In this document: one piece after another, positions 44,201 to 52,600 of the stretch
Layout of the letters: each line of letters starts with the position of its first letter
Numbering within the stretch: the stretch's first letter is position 1
Origin: Limnovirga soli
GTDB lineage: Bacteria; Bacteroidota; Bacteroidia; Chitinophagales; Chitinophagaceae
Direction of reading: 5' to 3'
Assembly: GCF_013106755.1 (NCBI RefSeq)
Contig: NZ_WHPF01000003.1
Span: forward strand, 310,001 to 374,000
Length of the DNA stretch: 64,000 nucleotides
Notes under the pieces: model-generated
Told to the model about the DNA's origin: nothing
Databases searched by the model: none
Seen by the model: only the letters and a program-made list of their open reading frames with translations
Position numbers and translations under genes: made by a program

Positions 44201-46409
44201 TTGGGTTGGCAAAAAAGTATTGCCGCGCCAGTTCAGCTACCTGTCTTAATAACACTACTTTATCCTGGTTGGTAATTCTTTGTTCTTCTAGAATAGTTTC
44301 CTGACCTTCTTTTTTCTTCAGGGCTTTGGTAAGCTCAGGCCAGGAGCGTAGCAATGCTTCATGGGCGGGTTCTATGTATTCATTGCCCTGTTCATCCTTA
44401 TCTGATTTTAGCAGTCGGGCATTGATGAGCCCTTCGCACATATCGGTAATGGTTGTTGTTGTCTGGTTATCCGCAAAATCCAGCTCGTTTATTTCCTGAT
44501 TATTGAGCGTGTATTTTTTATACAACCTGCGTTTGGTAATTTCTGCCCCTTCAAAAGAGATCATCCGGAAGATGAGCTGCATTAACAATTTTTGCTTTAC
44601 TGATGCTATTGCAGGTGAGGTTGTATTATTAGTTGCATCTGCATATTTTCTGTATTCAATATCTGCCAGTTCTTCAATAATGCCTTTGATGCCTTTAAAG
44701 CTATTGTATTCTTTTTCTGTCAGGTATTCAATATTGCCATTGGCATCGCTGTCTCTTTTATCAAACAATCTGCTTAATGCCAATGATAACAGTGGCAAAG
44801 AATCGGGATAGGCATACGCTTCATCTATAATGCGGTTGGTGAATATATCGTCGGCTTCACTTGCGCCGGATTCAGATTTAAATTCCAACGCCTGTTGCCC
44901 TGCTACCCCAGTAACAATTTCTTTGATATCATCCCTGGTAAATGGTGGAATAGGAAATGGATAAAATGTTGCAGACTGCCCAATCAGCGGTGATTGTTTA
45001 AACTGTATCTCAAAATCAGAACGGAGGGTAACAATGATTTTATGTGTTGCTGAAAGCATTACCAATGCTTGTTCAAATTGATGCCGTTCATTTTCATCGG
45101 TGCAGTTGGTTACCAGTTCTTCATATTGGTCAACAAAAAGATAGATAGGAACAGCACTGTTTTTTATTTCTTCCAAAGTGAGTTTGTGATCAGTATAAGG
45201 TCTGGCACCCGGTTTTACTTTTTTTACGATGTCCTCATTACAGGCAGAGAGTATACCAGCCATTACCAGTGATGATTTACCAATACCTGAGCGACCTGTA
45301 ACTGCAATAACATGGTTATTGTTTACCACAGATGTAAGTCCGGGAAAAGCGATATTGCCCTCCTTCCATCCATCCAATACCCGTTGTCTGCCAAAGAAAA
45401 TATTTCTGTCTTTGGTGGAGTAGGCAGCCAGGCCTTTGTATGGATTAGCCCTATTTTTTCCAAAGCGTACGAGTATCCTTTTTGGTTGTTGTGGATTTAA
45501 GAAAATAAATTCGCCTTTGGTATTATCGCCAATATTCCAAACGGCTGGAATTTGTTTTAGCTGCAGGTTGTTCAGGTTTTCTTTAAGATACATTCCCAAT
45601 TCAGTAACCGTAATAAGACCATCAGATCTGTCTGAAACGGTTCCATAATCTGCATTGCCAGAGGATAATGCTGTTATAAGTGTTTGTGCAAATGGAGAGT
45701 TGGGTAAGCCTGATTCTCCTCTGGTACCAAAAGCATCGAGTGCCTGTTGATCTGCCGATGTGGATGTAATTACCTGCCTTACTGAATTAGTAGTAAACTG
45801 CAAGAATTTCTGATAATAGATGGTAGTGGGTTTGCCGGTATATAAACTTCTTTTTGTGTCGGCCCATCTGAAAGCGCCGGCATAACAGCAATCCAGGATG
45901 ATTAACAGGTGCCTGCATTTCAATTTGGAGAGGGCATCATGTATATCACTCATTTTTACATAGGTAGATTGATTGCCCAGTTGTGCATCTGTAGGAATGA
46001 GGAAACCTGCTGGTTTTTCATCCACCTCTGTATTTTCTGCAATACCATGGCCAGCAAAGTATACAATCACCCGGCTATCTTCCCCGCATGTAATATTGGT
46101 TACAAAATCGAGTACCTGTTGTTTGGTGGGGTTAAGTAATGGGTTGGGTAAACTGGTGGCTGGCTGTTTATTTTGCAGCACCACCTCTTTAACGGTAAAG
46201 CCATGTTTGTTTTTATCTTCCAGCACAGATTTAAGGCTATTGATATCATTTTCGGGGCTATTAAGTGTATGGATTCTTTCATCGTTAAACTTGCTGATGC
46301 CAATAAAGTAGGCATAACTACCCTCTTCGAACCATTGATCGAAATTGATGAATTCTACTACATCATTATTGTCGTTAGCATCGGTTATATTACTATCTGC
46401 AATGGGCAT
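41202..46409 (-). CDS. Caspase-STAND NTPase-beta-propeller protein (paralogue 2)
   Basis: A 1735-aa paralogue with the same order as the gene at 32.9 kb: caspase domain (H121, C175), nSTAND NTPase (Walker A GRSGIGKSS, Walker B YLFVDQYEE), membrane helix (about 783-806, ITIAFAASLIISVVFFF) and propeller region. From residue 110 to 300 I count five substitutions between the copies, and the NTPase half is nearly as close. The propeller half diverges widely, and a block after KNKYTQTLVGI (about residues 970-1080) accounts for the 64 extra residues. The last 70 residues are again very similar. Both copies keep all catalytic motifs, so both are likely functional. Confidence 0.9.
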   Translation of the reverse strand: MPIADSNITDANDNNDVVEFINFDQWFEEGSYAYFIGISKFNDERIHTLNSPENDINSLKSVLEDKNKHGFTVKEVVLQNKQPATSLPNPLLNPTKQQVLDFVTNITCGEDSRVIVYFAGHGIAENTEVDEKPAGFLIPTDAQLGNQSTYVKMSDIHDALSKLKCRHLLIILDCCYAGAFRWADTKRSLYTGKPTTIYYQKFLQFTTNSVRQVITSTSADQQALDAFGTRGESGLPNSPFAQTLITALSSGNADYGTVSDRSDGLITVTELGMYLKENLNNLQLKQIPAVWNIGDNTKGEFIFLNPQQPKRILVRFGKNRANPYKGLAAYSTKDRNIFFGRQRVLDGWKEGNIAFPGLTSVVNNNHVIAVTGRSGIGKSSLVMAGILSACNEDIVKKVKPGARPYTDHKLTLEEIKNSAVPIYLFVDQYEELVTNCTDENERHQFEQALVMLSATHKIIVTLRSDFEIQFKQSPLIGQSATFYPFPIPPFTRDDIKEIVTGVAGQQALEFKSESGASEADDIFTNRIIDEAYAYPDSLPLLSLALSRLFDKRDSDANGNIEYLTEKEYNSFKGIKGIIEELADIEYRKYADATNNTTSPAIASVKQKLLMQLIFRMISFEGAEITKRRLYKKYTLNNQEINELDFADNQTTTTITDMCEGLINARLLKSDKDEQGNEYIEPAHEALLRSWPELTKALKKKEGQETILEEQRITNQDKVVLLRQVAELARQYFFANPKDKKDLLWIKDYRLQQVLKLQGTDLSMNTIEEAFIHASDKAKKRNKVIRNTLITIAFAASLIISVVFFFQNKNIEAKNNDIQDKLAQTYWDQGMNAAEQNDFLKSLLYTSEAMQTLNDDPNRKELLLSTANAIPMMVLQNVYTTKNNIIEAQISGDGKWLTTISNDALLQIWDAMADSISTIPVFKLDNVSTALFSKDSKQILVIENGQLNIITIAGLKKIAISKNINVSGASFCADNSTVIGEAQSGSLYIWKQAKNKYTQTLVGIGEQYVADSTIIPLTHIEISEDANSIITSGSGYTQNIGSKSSASIFTTGLNGSVTKQWLKLSDGKYTTNTKISQKEFLSFFYTYSYNQQKIIVSYLDTQAIVFNRKNLTTTSFPPNTGYIQKGAFIGNSDSVLLSTNNGIAIFDANTRQHLSGYFKTGQNAVAFLSPDNYHVLVLNDKGIINIFNTAGKFLGCGNNLNNPSEFTYNYGYGPLVFNGNEFKFSNDGKSIITFNGNKVLQYHLLPEHNNHKLKDLKVYAENNLSQNQKLTLKDSNTMLIWDYNKANSIFKPLHINSANPQLQKGLLTQDKYWHSFYLEKPDAPYIYYANSSVKQHYILDFERDSIIVLEDSVNYFDIKLSTDAKELIYSLENGTIYTRKAPDWNPIKLFDSTKKINLTYLMNEDRYLLVSTKDSLVQLWDIKNPDNRKAIVNLPNTNLIKIADNGKWFIVQDDKIATIYKISNNNEISHFIATPEKDFDFYATGEGNEWTISPDGEWIYFATNATANDYKGRMYNTSTGKTWKINPSADIINHNGGTMNVFSPDSKYFTVVPLNQLRITMNNLSIALKIYSLTNLNNKDSVLPQYGKTFKISTTSINLEFCKFNTNVLCMNADTSFFFIDIRKGKKILEYYHGAGSLYLSPNGEQTYLQNEENNTLVFGADLDMPAALYKKQAMVLSGSQLNLATGEIEDIAPSQWQQLKKEYMAQAADHYRHCTYRTFNIWANIYPALAAKLKQ

Positions 46410-46559
46410 GGATAATGTAGGTTTGTAAATGGTACTGATGTTGCAAAATACATATCTGCGCAGTTAAGCAAACATGTTGATTTAAAAATATCTCTTTTAA
46501 AGGTTTTGTCAAAATATTAGTTGGTTTGTATATCTGTTGATTGATGCCATGAAACCAGA

Positions 46560-46617
46560 ACCCTGCAGTGTGCGACGCAAGAGCAGCTTAATAGATATTC
46601 TATTGCCGGGCTAATAA
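46560..46617 (+). repeat. Single repeat half-unit, GCAG variant
   Basis: CCCTGCAGTGTGCGACGCAAG replaces the usual GTACAAG start, then a 23-base spacer and GCCGGGCTAATAA. The same variant occurs inverted at 58.8 kb. It lies upstream of the second giant gene. Confidence 0.82.
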
Positions 46618-46631
46618 TATTGCTATAGATT

Positions 46632-47651
46632 TTAATGACTGCTTTTGTAATGTGCCATTAATTGATCTCCTCCAAAATCGTTTTTAAGATCGCGGATTAC
46701 TGAATGAATATGGTTGCCATTGTTTTGGGTGTTATCGTATTCTATCAGAATGGTTGGTCCCTGAATGCGGTAATATTTGGGATGACCAGGGCCATTTTCT
46801 TTACTGCCGGCCCATGCAAACTGGAGTTGATTAAGGCCTGCTTTTTCTATGTCTTTCATCATACTGGCAGCGAATAAATGCGTATAGCGGTGAATGTATA
46901 CGCTAAGTAATTGCATAAATATTTTTTGTTGCTCTTTGCTCATATTGGCATAGCTAAGGCCTTGTGGGTGGGCAATCATCGCCACCCTGTTATTATAGGT
47001 AAGTATATCGCCGGGGGCAATGCTATCTATAATGGTCTGTTGCAGCTGTGAGCTGTTCAAGGATTGTAAAAGCGTTAGTGCCAATGCTGTTTCTTCCTTT
47101 AATATTTCTGTTCCTTTTTCGGGGCCATTTAGTACAAGTGCAGGGTTGGCGCCGAAAAAACCGGGGGTGCCTGATACCAGCCGGTTTGATGCAGAACAAA
47201 AGCTAAAGGAAAGGTGATGCCCATCAATACGCCAACCCCATATATCGGTAGCAGAGGGTTGGCCAAAGATGGTAAAAAAATATTTTCCAGTATCTCTGTA
47301 GTTGTCATTGGCAGCCCTGTTTTCAATTTGTTTTAATACTTTTTCCAAACCCATGATGGCATTGGCTTTTGCGTAACCCTCTGTACTAAATGCGGTTTTC
47401 ATAAGATCAATAGCTGCTTGTTTTTGCAGGCCATTCATTTCATTTATGGATAAACCTTTTCTATCGTCTTTGGGTACAAAATGCCAGGTATATCTTTCTG
47501 AAGAATCAAAGGGGTACATGGTTTTGTTTCTTTGCGCATCGGTAAGCAATTGCAGAAAATTGGCTGCCGCTTGATACATATTGTTTTGTGCAGCACATAC
47601 ACCAGTAATTAACATAACTGTACACAACAGCAGAAGCAATTTTATTCTCAT
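46632..47651 (-). CDS. DUF3500-family secreted protein
   Basis: A 339-aa exported protein. The signal peptide (1-21) ends near VCAAQ. It has the DUF3500 features FGQPSATDIWGWRIDGHHLSFSF, GFFGANPALV near the centre and FAWAGSKENGPGHPKYYRIQGPT at the end. The paired His residues and YDNTQNNGNHIHSV suggest a metal or peroxide-type site, but the biochemical role of the family is unknown to me. It is downstream of the second giant gene on the same strand with a 222-bp gap; no functional link to it is evident. Confidence 0.85.
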   Translation of the reverse strand: MRIKLLLLLCTVMLITGVCAAQNNMYQAAANFLQLLTDAQRNKTMYPFDSSERYTWHFVPKDDRKGLSINEMNGLQKQAAIDLMKTAFSTEGYAKANAIMGLEKVLKQIENRAANDNYRDTGKYFFTIFGQPSATDIWGWRIDGHHLSFSFCSASNRLVSGTPGFFGANPALVLNGPEKGTEILKEETALALTLLQSLNSSQLQQTIIDSIAPGDILTYNNRVAMIAHPQGLSYANMSKEQQKIFMQLLSVYIHRYTHLFAASMMKDIEKAGLNQLQFAWAGSKENGPGHPKYYRIQGPTILIEYDNTQNNGNHIHSVIRDLKNDFGGDQLMAHYKSSH

Positions 47652-47773
47652 GGCACAAGCATTTGATAGATAACGAATATAACTAAAACATTTTTATGAT
47701 TTACAACAATTCAGCTATACGGTTTAATAAGAAAGCAGGTAGTTGTAACCAAAAAAATAGGTGTTAAATATTT

Positions 47774-49516
47774 TTATTGGGCATTGATGGCATTCAGATA
47801 ATTGGTATAATAATCTGCCGTGGTACTTCTTAATTCGTTTAAGTAAATAATATTTGCCTGTTTGGTTTTGGCATAAAATGCTTCCAGCAATTCGGTATAT
47901 TGGGTTGTGTTAAATCTGCCCATTTTTTTTAACTCGCTAAATTGCGTTTTTTTTATTTCCAGTTCCGCAAATAATACGGGCAGGTATTCCTGTAGTATGC
48001 GATTTTGATACTCCGTACCAGCTGTAGCAATTAGTGCTTTATTGAAAATGTTTTTATAAGTAGCAATATGATCAGGCGACAAATAACTATTCCTGGCTTC
48101 AACAGGAGAACCGCCGGAGCGCAGTGGAACAGGGTGTGCAGTTGCATGCTTATTTATCAACTGAATATATTGGTTGATATAAACGGCACCGGTTTTGCCA
48201 TAATAGCCCTTTATAAAATCCTGCATGGTACTTTGTATGTTGATATTTTTATTCCACATTAAATGTGCTACCAAATAACAACGCAGGTCCGAAAACTCTC
48301 CGGGCATATCGCCAATACCCTGATCGAAAAGATAACTGGCCCTATTGGCGGCAAAGTATTGTATATCCGGCTGTATGGTATACAAATTGGGGAATGGGCT
48401 AACTGCATTTGAAAATTGTACCAGATAATTCCAGATAAAAACATGGTTGCTTATAGCTGTCCATTTTTTAAAATTGCTGTTAAAAGTGGCTGTTACCTGT
48501 TTGTTCACCGGCACCCTTCTTTCCTGATTAGCAGTGCAAAGCATAATCATCACATTGGATAAGGGCCATATTATAGCAGGTGGAGTTTCAGAATATTGGT
48601 AGGCCAGTGTAGTAATTATTTTATCAGGAAACTGCGCTGCCACTTTGTTTACAAATGTAAGTAAACTGCCTTGCTGACTGCCTTCTGCTGCATCTGCCTT
48701 TTTACAGTTTTCGCAGGTGCAAAAATCAACGTTGTCGTTTTGGCTTACACTCCAGTATTTGGCACCCGGGTTGGCTGCCATCATTTGCCGCAGGTTGTTA
48801 ATTACCAGGGCCAATACGGTGTTATTGGTAAGGCATAATTGCTGTGTACTGCGTTTGCCGTTTACCAGTGAAAAATATTCCGGATAGGTATCAAAATATT
48901 TTTTTGCCGGCACCAGTTTTTCAAATGAGTGTACCCACAGTCCCCAGTCTTCCAGCCACTGATTCATTTTATGAAAGTCACAAAAGTTATTTTTAAAAGA
49001 TCCTTCAAAATAGGTCATACGAAATACAAATGAAGGCAATTGCTTTTTATTGATGGTTGCGGGTAAGGTTATTGTTTTTAGTTTTGGAATATAGGTAACA
49101 TTTGAAGTATACATTCGGCAACCCAAATACGTTTCAATAAAGCTGTAAACGCTATACAACACGCCTTTTCGAGGACCACCTGAAAGAAAGATGCTATTGT
49201 TGATTTTTCTTATAACGATACCATCACTACCCAAACCGGCTATTTCTTTTTCGCTAATAAATTTGTTTCGGCCAATAATAATTTGTGCACTCGCCGTAGC
49301 ACTCAAATTAGCATCAATGGTTAATTTAAAACCAGATATTTTTTCAACATATTGCTGCAATAGCGTTGCAGCTTCCTGTTCAATTGTTGTGGCATTTTCA
49401 GGTATAACAATATGATACGTCGATTTACCATTCGTTACCAAATTTAGTTTTTGCTGGGCCGCCAATTGCAGGCTAATCAAAACCATGCAGGTAAACAGGT
49501 AAAGTTTTTTAAACAT
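47774..49516 (-). CDS. DUF4838 secreted protein (possible glycoside hydrolase)
   Basis: A 580-aa exported protein with a signal peptide (1-20). The N-terminal part (about 25-150) resembles the small alpha/beta domain that precedes GH20- or GH67-type barrels (YHIVIPENATTIEQEAATLLQ and IIIGRNKFISEK). The central region is a DUF4838 domain with SVSQNDNVDFCTCENCKKAD, a CxCxxC cluster probably binding a metal. Family members occur in polysaccharide loci and are thought to be glycosidases; the substrate is not known. It lies upstream of the DUF3500 gene by 122 bp on the same strand. Confidence 0.82.
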   Translation of the reverse strand: MFKKLYLFTCMVLISLQLAAQQKLNLVTNGKSTYHIVIPENATTIEQEAATLLQQYVEKISGFKLTIDANLSATASAQIIIGRNKFISEKEIAGLGSDGIVIRKINNSIFLSGGPRKGVLYSVYSFIETYLGCRMYTSNVTYIPKLKTITLPATINKKQLPSFVFRMTYFEGSFKNNFCDFHKMNQWLEDWGLWVHSFEKLVPAKKYFDTYPEYFSLVNGKRSTQQLCLTNNTVLALVINNLRQMMAANPGAKYWSVSQNDNVDFCTCENCKKADAAEGSQQGSLLTFVNKVAAQFPDKIITTLAYQYSETPPAIIWPLSNVMIMLCTANQERRVPVNKQVTATFNSNFKKWTAISNHVFIWNYLVQFSNAVSPFPNLYTIQPDIQYFAANRASYLFDQGIGDMPGEFSDLRCYLVAHLMWNKNINIQSTMQDFIKGYYGKTGAVYINQYIQLINKHATAHPVPLRSGGSPVEARNSYLSPDHIATYKNIFNKALIATAGTEYQNRILQEYLPVLFAELEIKKTQFSELKKMGRFNTTQYTELLEAFYAKTKQANIIYLNELRSTTADYYTNYLNAINAQ

Positions 49517-49567
49517 CCAAACACTATTTATTTCAAATATACTTCAAACAGTAGTAAGTATATTTTT

Positions 49568-49620
49568 TGGCCCGGCAATAGAATGTTTATTAAGCTTTTC
49601 TTGCGTCGCACACTTGTACT
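49568..49620 (-). repeat. Single repeat half-unit
   Basis: GGCCCGGC (49569-49576), spacer, CTTGCGTCGCACACTTGTAC. It lies between the DUF4838 start and the NdvB-like stop. Confidence 0.85.
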
Positions 49621-49672
49621 GCAACAAGTTTAGCAACATATTGCAAACGCAATAATCATAAGCAGTGCATCC

Positions 49673-52600
49673 TTATCTTGGTAATAACACTTCCACCATA
49701 TGTTCTATCGTATCATCATTTAAGGTAATTACGGCATTAGCTTGCAGCACTCCATCCACTATTATTTCCATGCTTTCAATTTGTGAATCTTTTGTAATCG
49801 CAATATGGTACATGGTATTCATATACCTGTAATGTACTTTATACAATTCCCAATCTTTAGGTATGCATGGCATTAGGGTTAATTCATTCCCCGATTTTTG
49901 TATACCAAGAAACGATTCTGTAATAAGCCTGTACATCCAGCCTGCAGAGCCTGTGTACCATGTCCAGCCACCACGTCCGGCATGCTGATTACCAGCATAT
50001 ACATCAGCTGCTATCACATAAGGTTCTACTTTGTAAATACCTATATCCTTTGCTGTTTTGCCATGGTTAATGGGGTTAATCATTTGTAATAATTCCCACA
50101 CCCTTTCGTTATTATTTAGTTTGGCAAAAGCCATAATCATCCATATGGCTGCATGTGTGTATTGTCCGCCATTTTCTCTAATGCCTGGCACATAACCTTT
50201 TATATAACCTGGATTAAGTGCCGATTTGTCGAATGACGGTTCCAAAAGCTTAATGATACCTGTTTCTTTTTCAACAAGTTTGTTATAGGCAGATTCCATC
50301 GCGATATTCATTCGGTCACTGGTACCTGCGCCAGACAAAACCGACCAACTTTGAGCAATTGAATCAATTTTGCATTCCTCATTTACAATTGAACCTAGAG
50401 GTGTTCCATCATCAAACCAGGCACGCTTATACCAGTCGCCATCCCAGGCATGATTTTCAATGTTTTGTTTAAGTATGGCTGCTTCACTTTGGCATGTTCC
50501 AGCAAAGCTGGTATCGTTATTTATTACCGCAGTGTGCGAAAACTGCATTAGAATTTCATATAAAAAAAATGCCATCCAAACGCTTTCTCCTTTACCTCCT
50601 TCACCTACTTTGTCAAAGCCGTCATTCCAATCTCCCCCGCCAATAAGTGGCAAGCCATGTACACCATAATTAAATGCATGTTTAATGGCAAGCACACAAT
50701 GGTCGTAAATACTAGCCGATCTGTCTGATACAATTGGAAGGTCAAAATAGGAATGCTCTTCCTGATTTAGCATTCGTCCGTCCAGAAAGGAAGCCGACTC
50801 ATTCAAAATGCTGTTATCCCCCGTATGCGAAATATAAAGGGATGTTACAAATGGCAACCATAAAAAATCATCAGTAATCCTGGTACGCACCCCACGACCA
50901 ATAGGTGGATGCCACCAATGCTGTACATCTCCTTCTTTAAACTGGTGCTGCGCACAGCGTATAATTTGTTTTCGGGCCAGTTGCGGTGCGGCATGAAGCA
51001 GGGATAATACATCCTGTAATTGGTCTCTAAAGCCAAAAGCACCACCGGATTGGTAAAACCCGCTTCTGCCCCATAGCCTGGATGAAATTGTTTGGTAAGT
51101 TAGCCAACCGTTCGTAATAATATTTATAGCAGTATCAGGTGTTTCTACCTGTACCGTACCAACTATGCTGGCCCAATATTTTTTTACTTTTTCAAAAGCG
51201 TTTTGGGCTATGGTTGCTCCCTGAAATTGCCTAACCAGGGAACTGGTGCTATTGTTATCCTTTCCTGCACCCAGCCTGAAGACAATTTCCTGTTCTTCTC
51301 CAGACAATAAATCAATGGGTACTTGTATAGCGGAACATGGATCTAACGCAAGTCCTACTTTCCCGGAAAGCTTAATGCGTCGCATCGCATCAGGATTTCT
51401 CAAAGATCCATTCCTGCCAATAAATTCTGAACGGTCAGCAGTGTAAGTTTTTTTTATATAGTCAACATCAAAAAATGCTACCCTTTTAGAAAACTCTGTG
51501 CTATATGGATTTTTGGCAAACAATGCGCCACTATCGGCATCTATTTCAGTATGAATATGCATGGCGGTTTTGGTGCTTGTATCACCAAGCACCCATTCGG
51601 TATAACCAGTTGCACTTAATTTACGTGGCCTGCCCGATTGGTTACGTATTTTCAGAATAGTAAATTTCACAGCCTCTTCTATATCAACAAATACGCACAT
51701 TTCTGTGTAAATCCCGGCTTCTAAATGTTCAAATATGCTATAGCCAAAACCATGTCTTGTAATATAAAGTGAAGACCCTCCTGCCGGTAATAAAGTAGTT
51801 GTCCAATAATGACCTGTTTCTTCATCTCTGAGATAAAATACTTCACCACCCTTATCACTTACAGGATCATTATGCCATGGAGTAAGCCTTAATTCATGTG
51901 CGTTTTCTGTCCAGGTATAGGCACTCCCACTTTCTGAAACTACTGTTCCAAAATCAGGATTTGCCAATACGTTTACCCAGGGAGCAGGTGTTGTTTTTTT
52001 ATTATTTATGCCAATGATATATTCGCTCCCATCTGGTGAAAATCCACCAAAATCATTTAAAAATACAAGGTCATCCGGCAAACTAAGAGTTTCTAAAGAT
52101 GGCTCATACTTTTTAAGTGCTACTGCATATGGTATGGCAACTCTGGCAAGTTGCTTGCGTTTAACATGGTCTGCCAGTGTGCCTCCATTATCAGAAATAT
52201 TTATTCGGGCAACCGTTTCAAATAAAATTCGGTCCTCATTTGAGATTTGATCAGATGCTCTTACAAAAATACCACCAGGTCTGTCTTTTAATTCCACAGG
52301 AATGAGTGCGCCTATTTCGTTTTGAAAAATTTGCCTGTAACCACTGTGTTCTTCGTTCCAGATTACTAAATCAACCTGAAGCCCCTTTAAACGCCAATAA
52401 GCATGGGCCTGCACCATTTGTATTACCAATTGCATATTTACCTGCTTCGCAATCTTTAACAATACAATCGGAAGATCTCCTGAAATTGAATAACCCCATA
52501 GTCCAGACTGTTGTCTGTGATTGTTAATTAGGATTGCAGGTTCAGCTCTCAAAGAGGCATTGGTAAATAATATTGAACTTGCCAAACGGCCATATAATTG

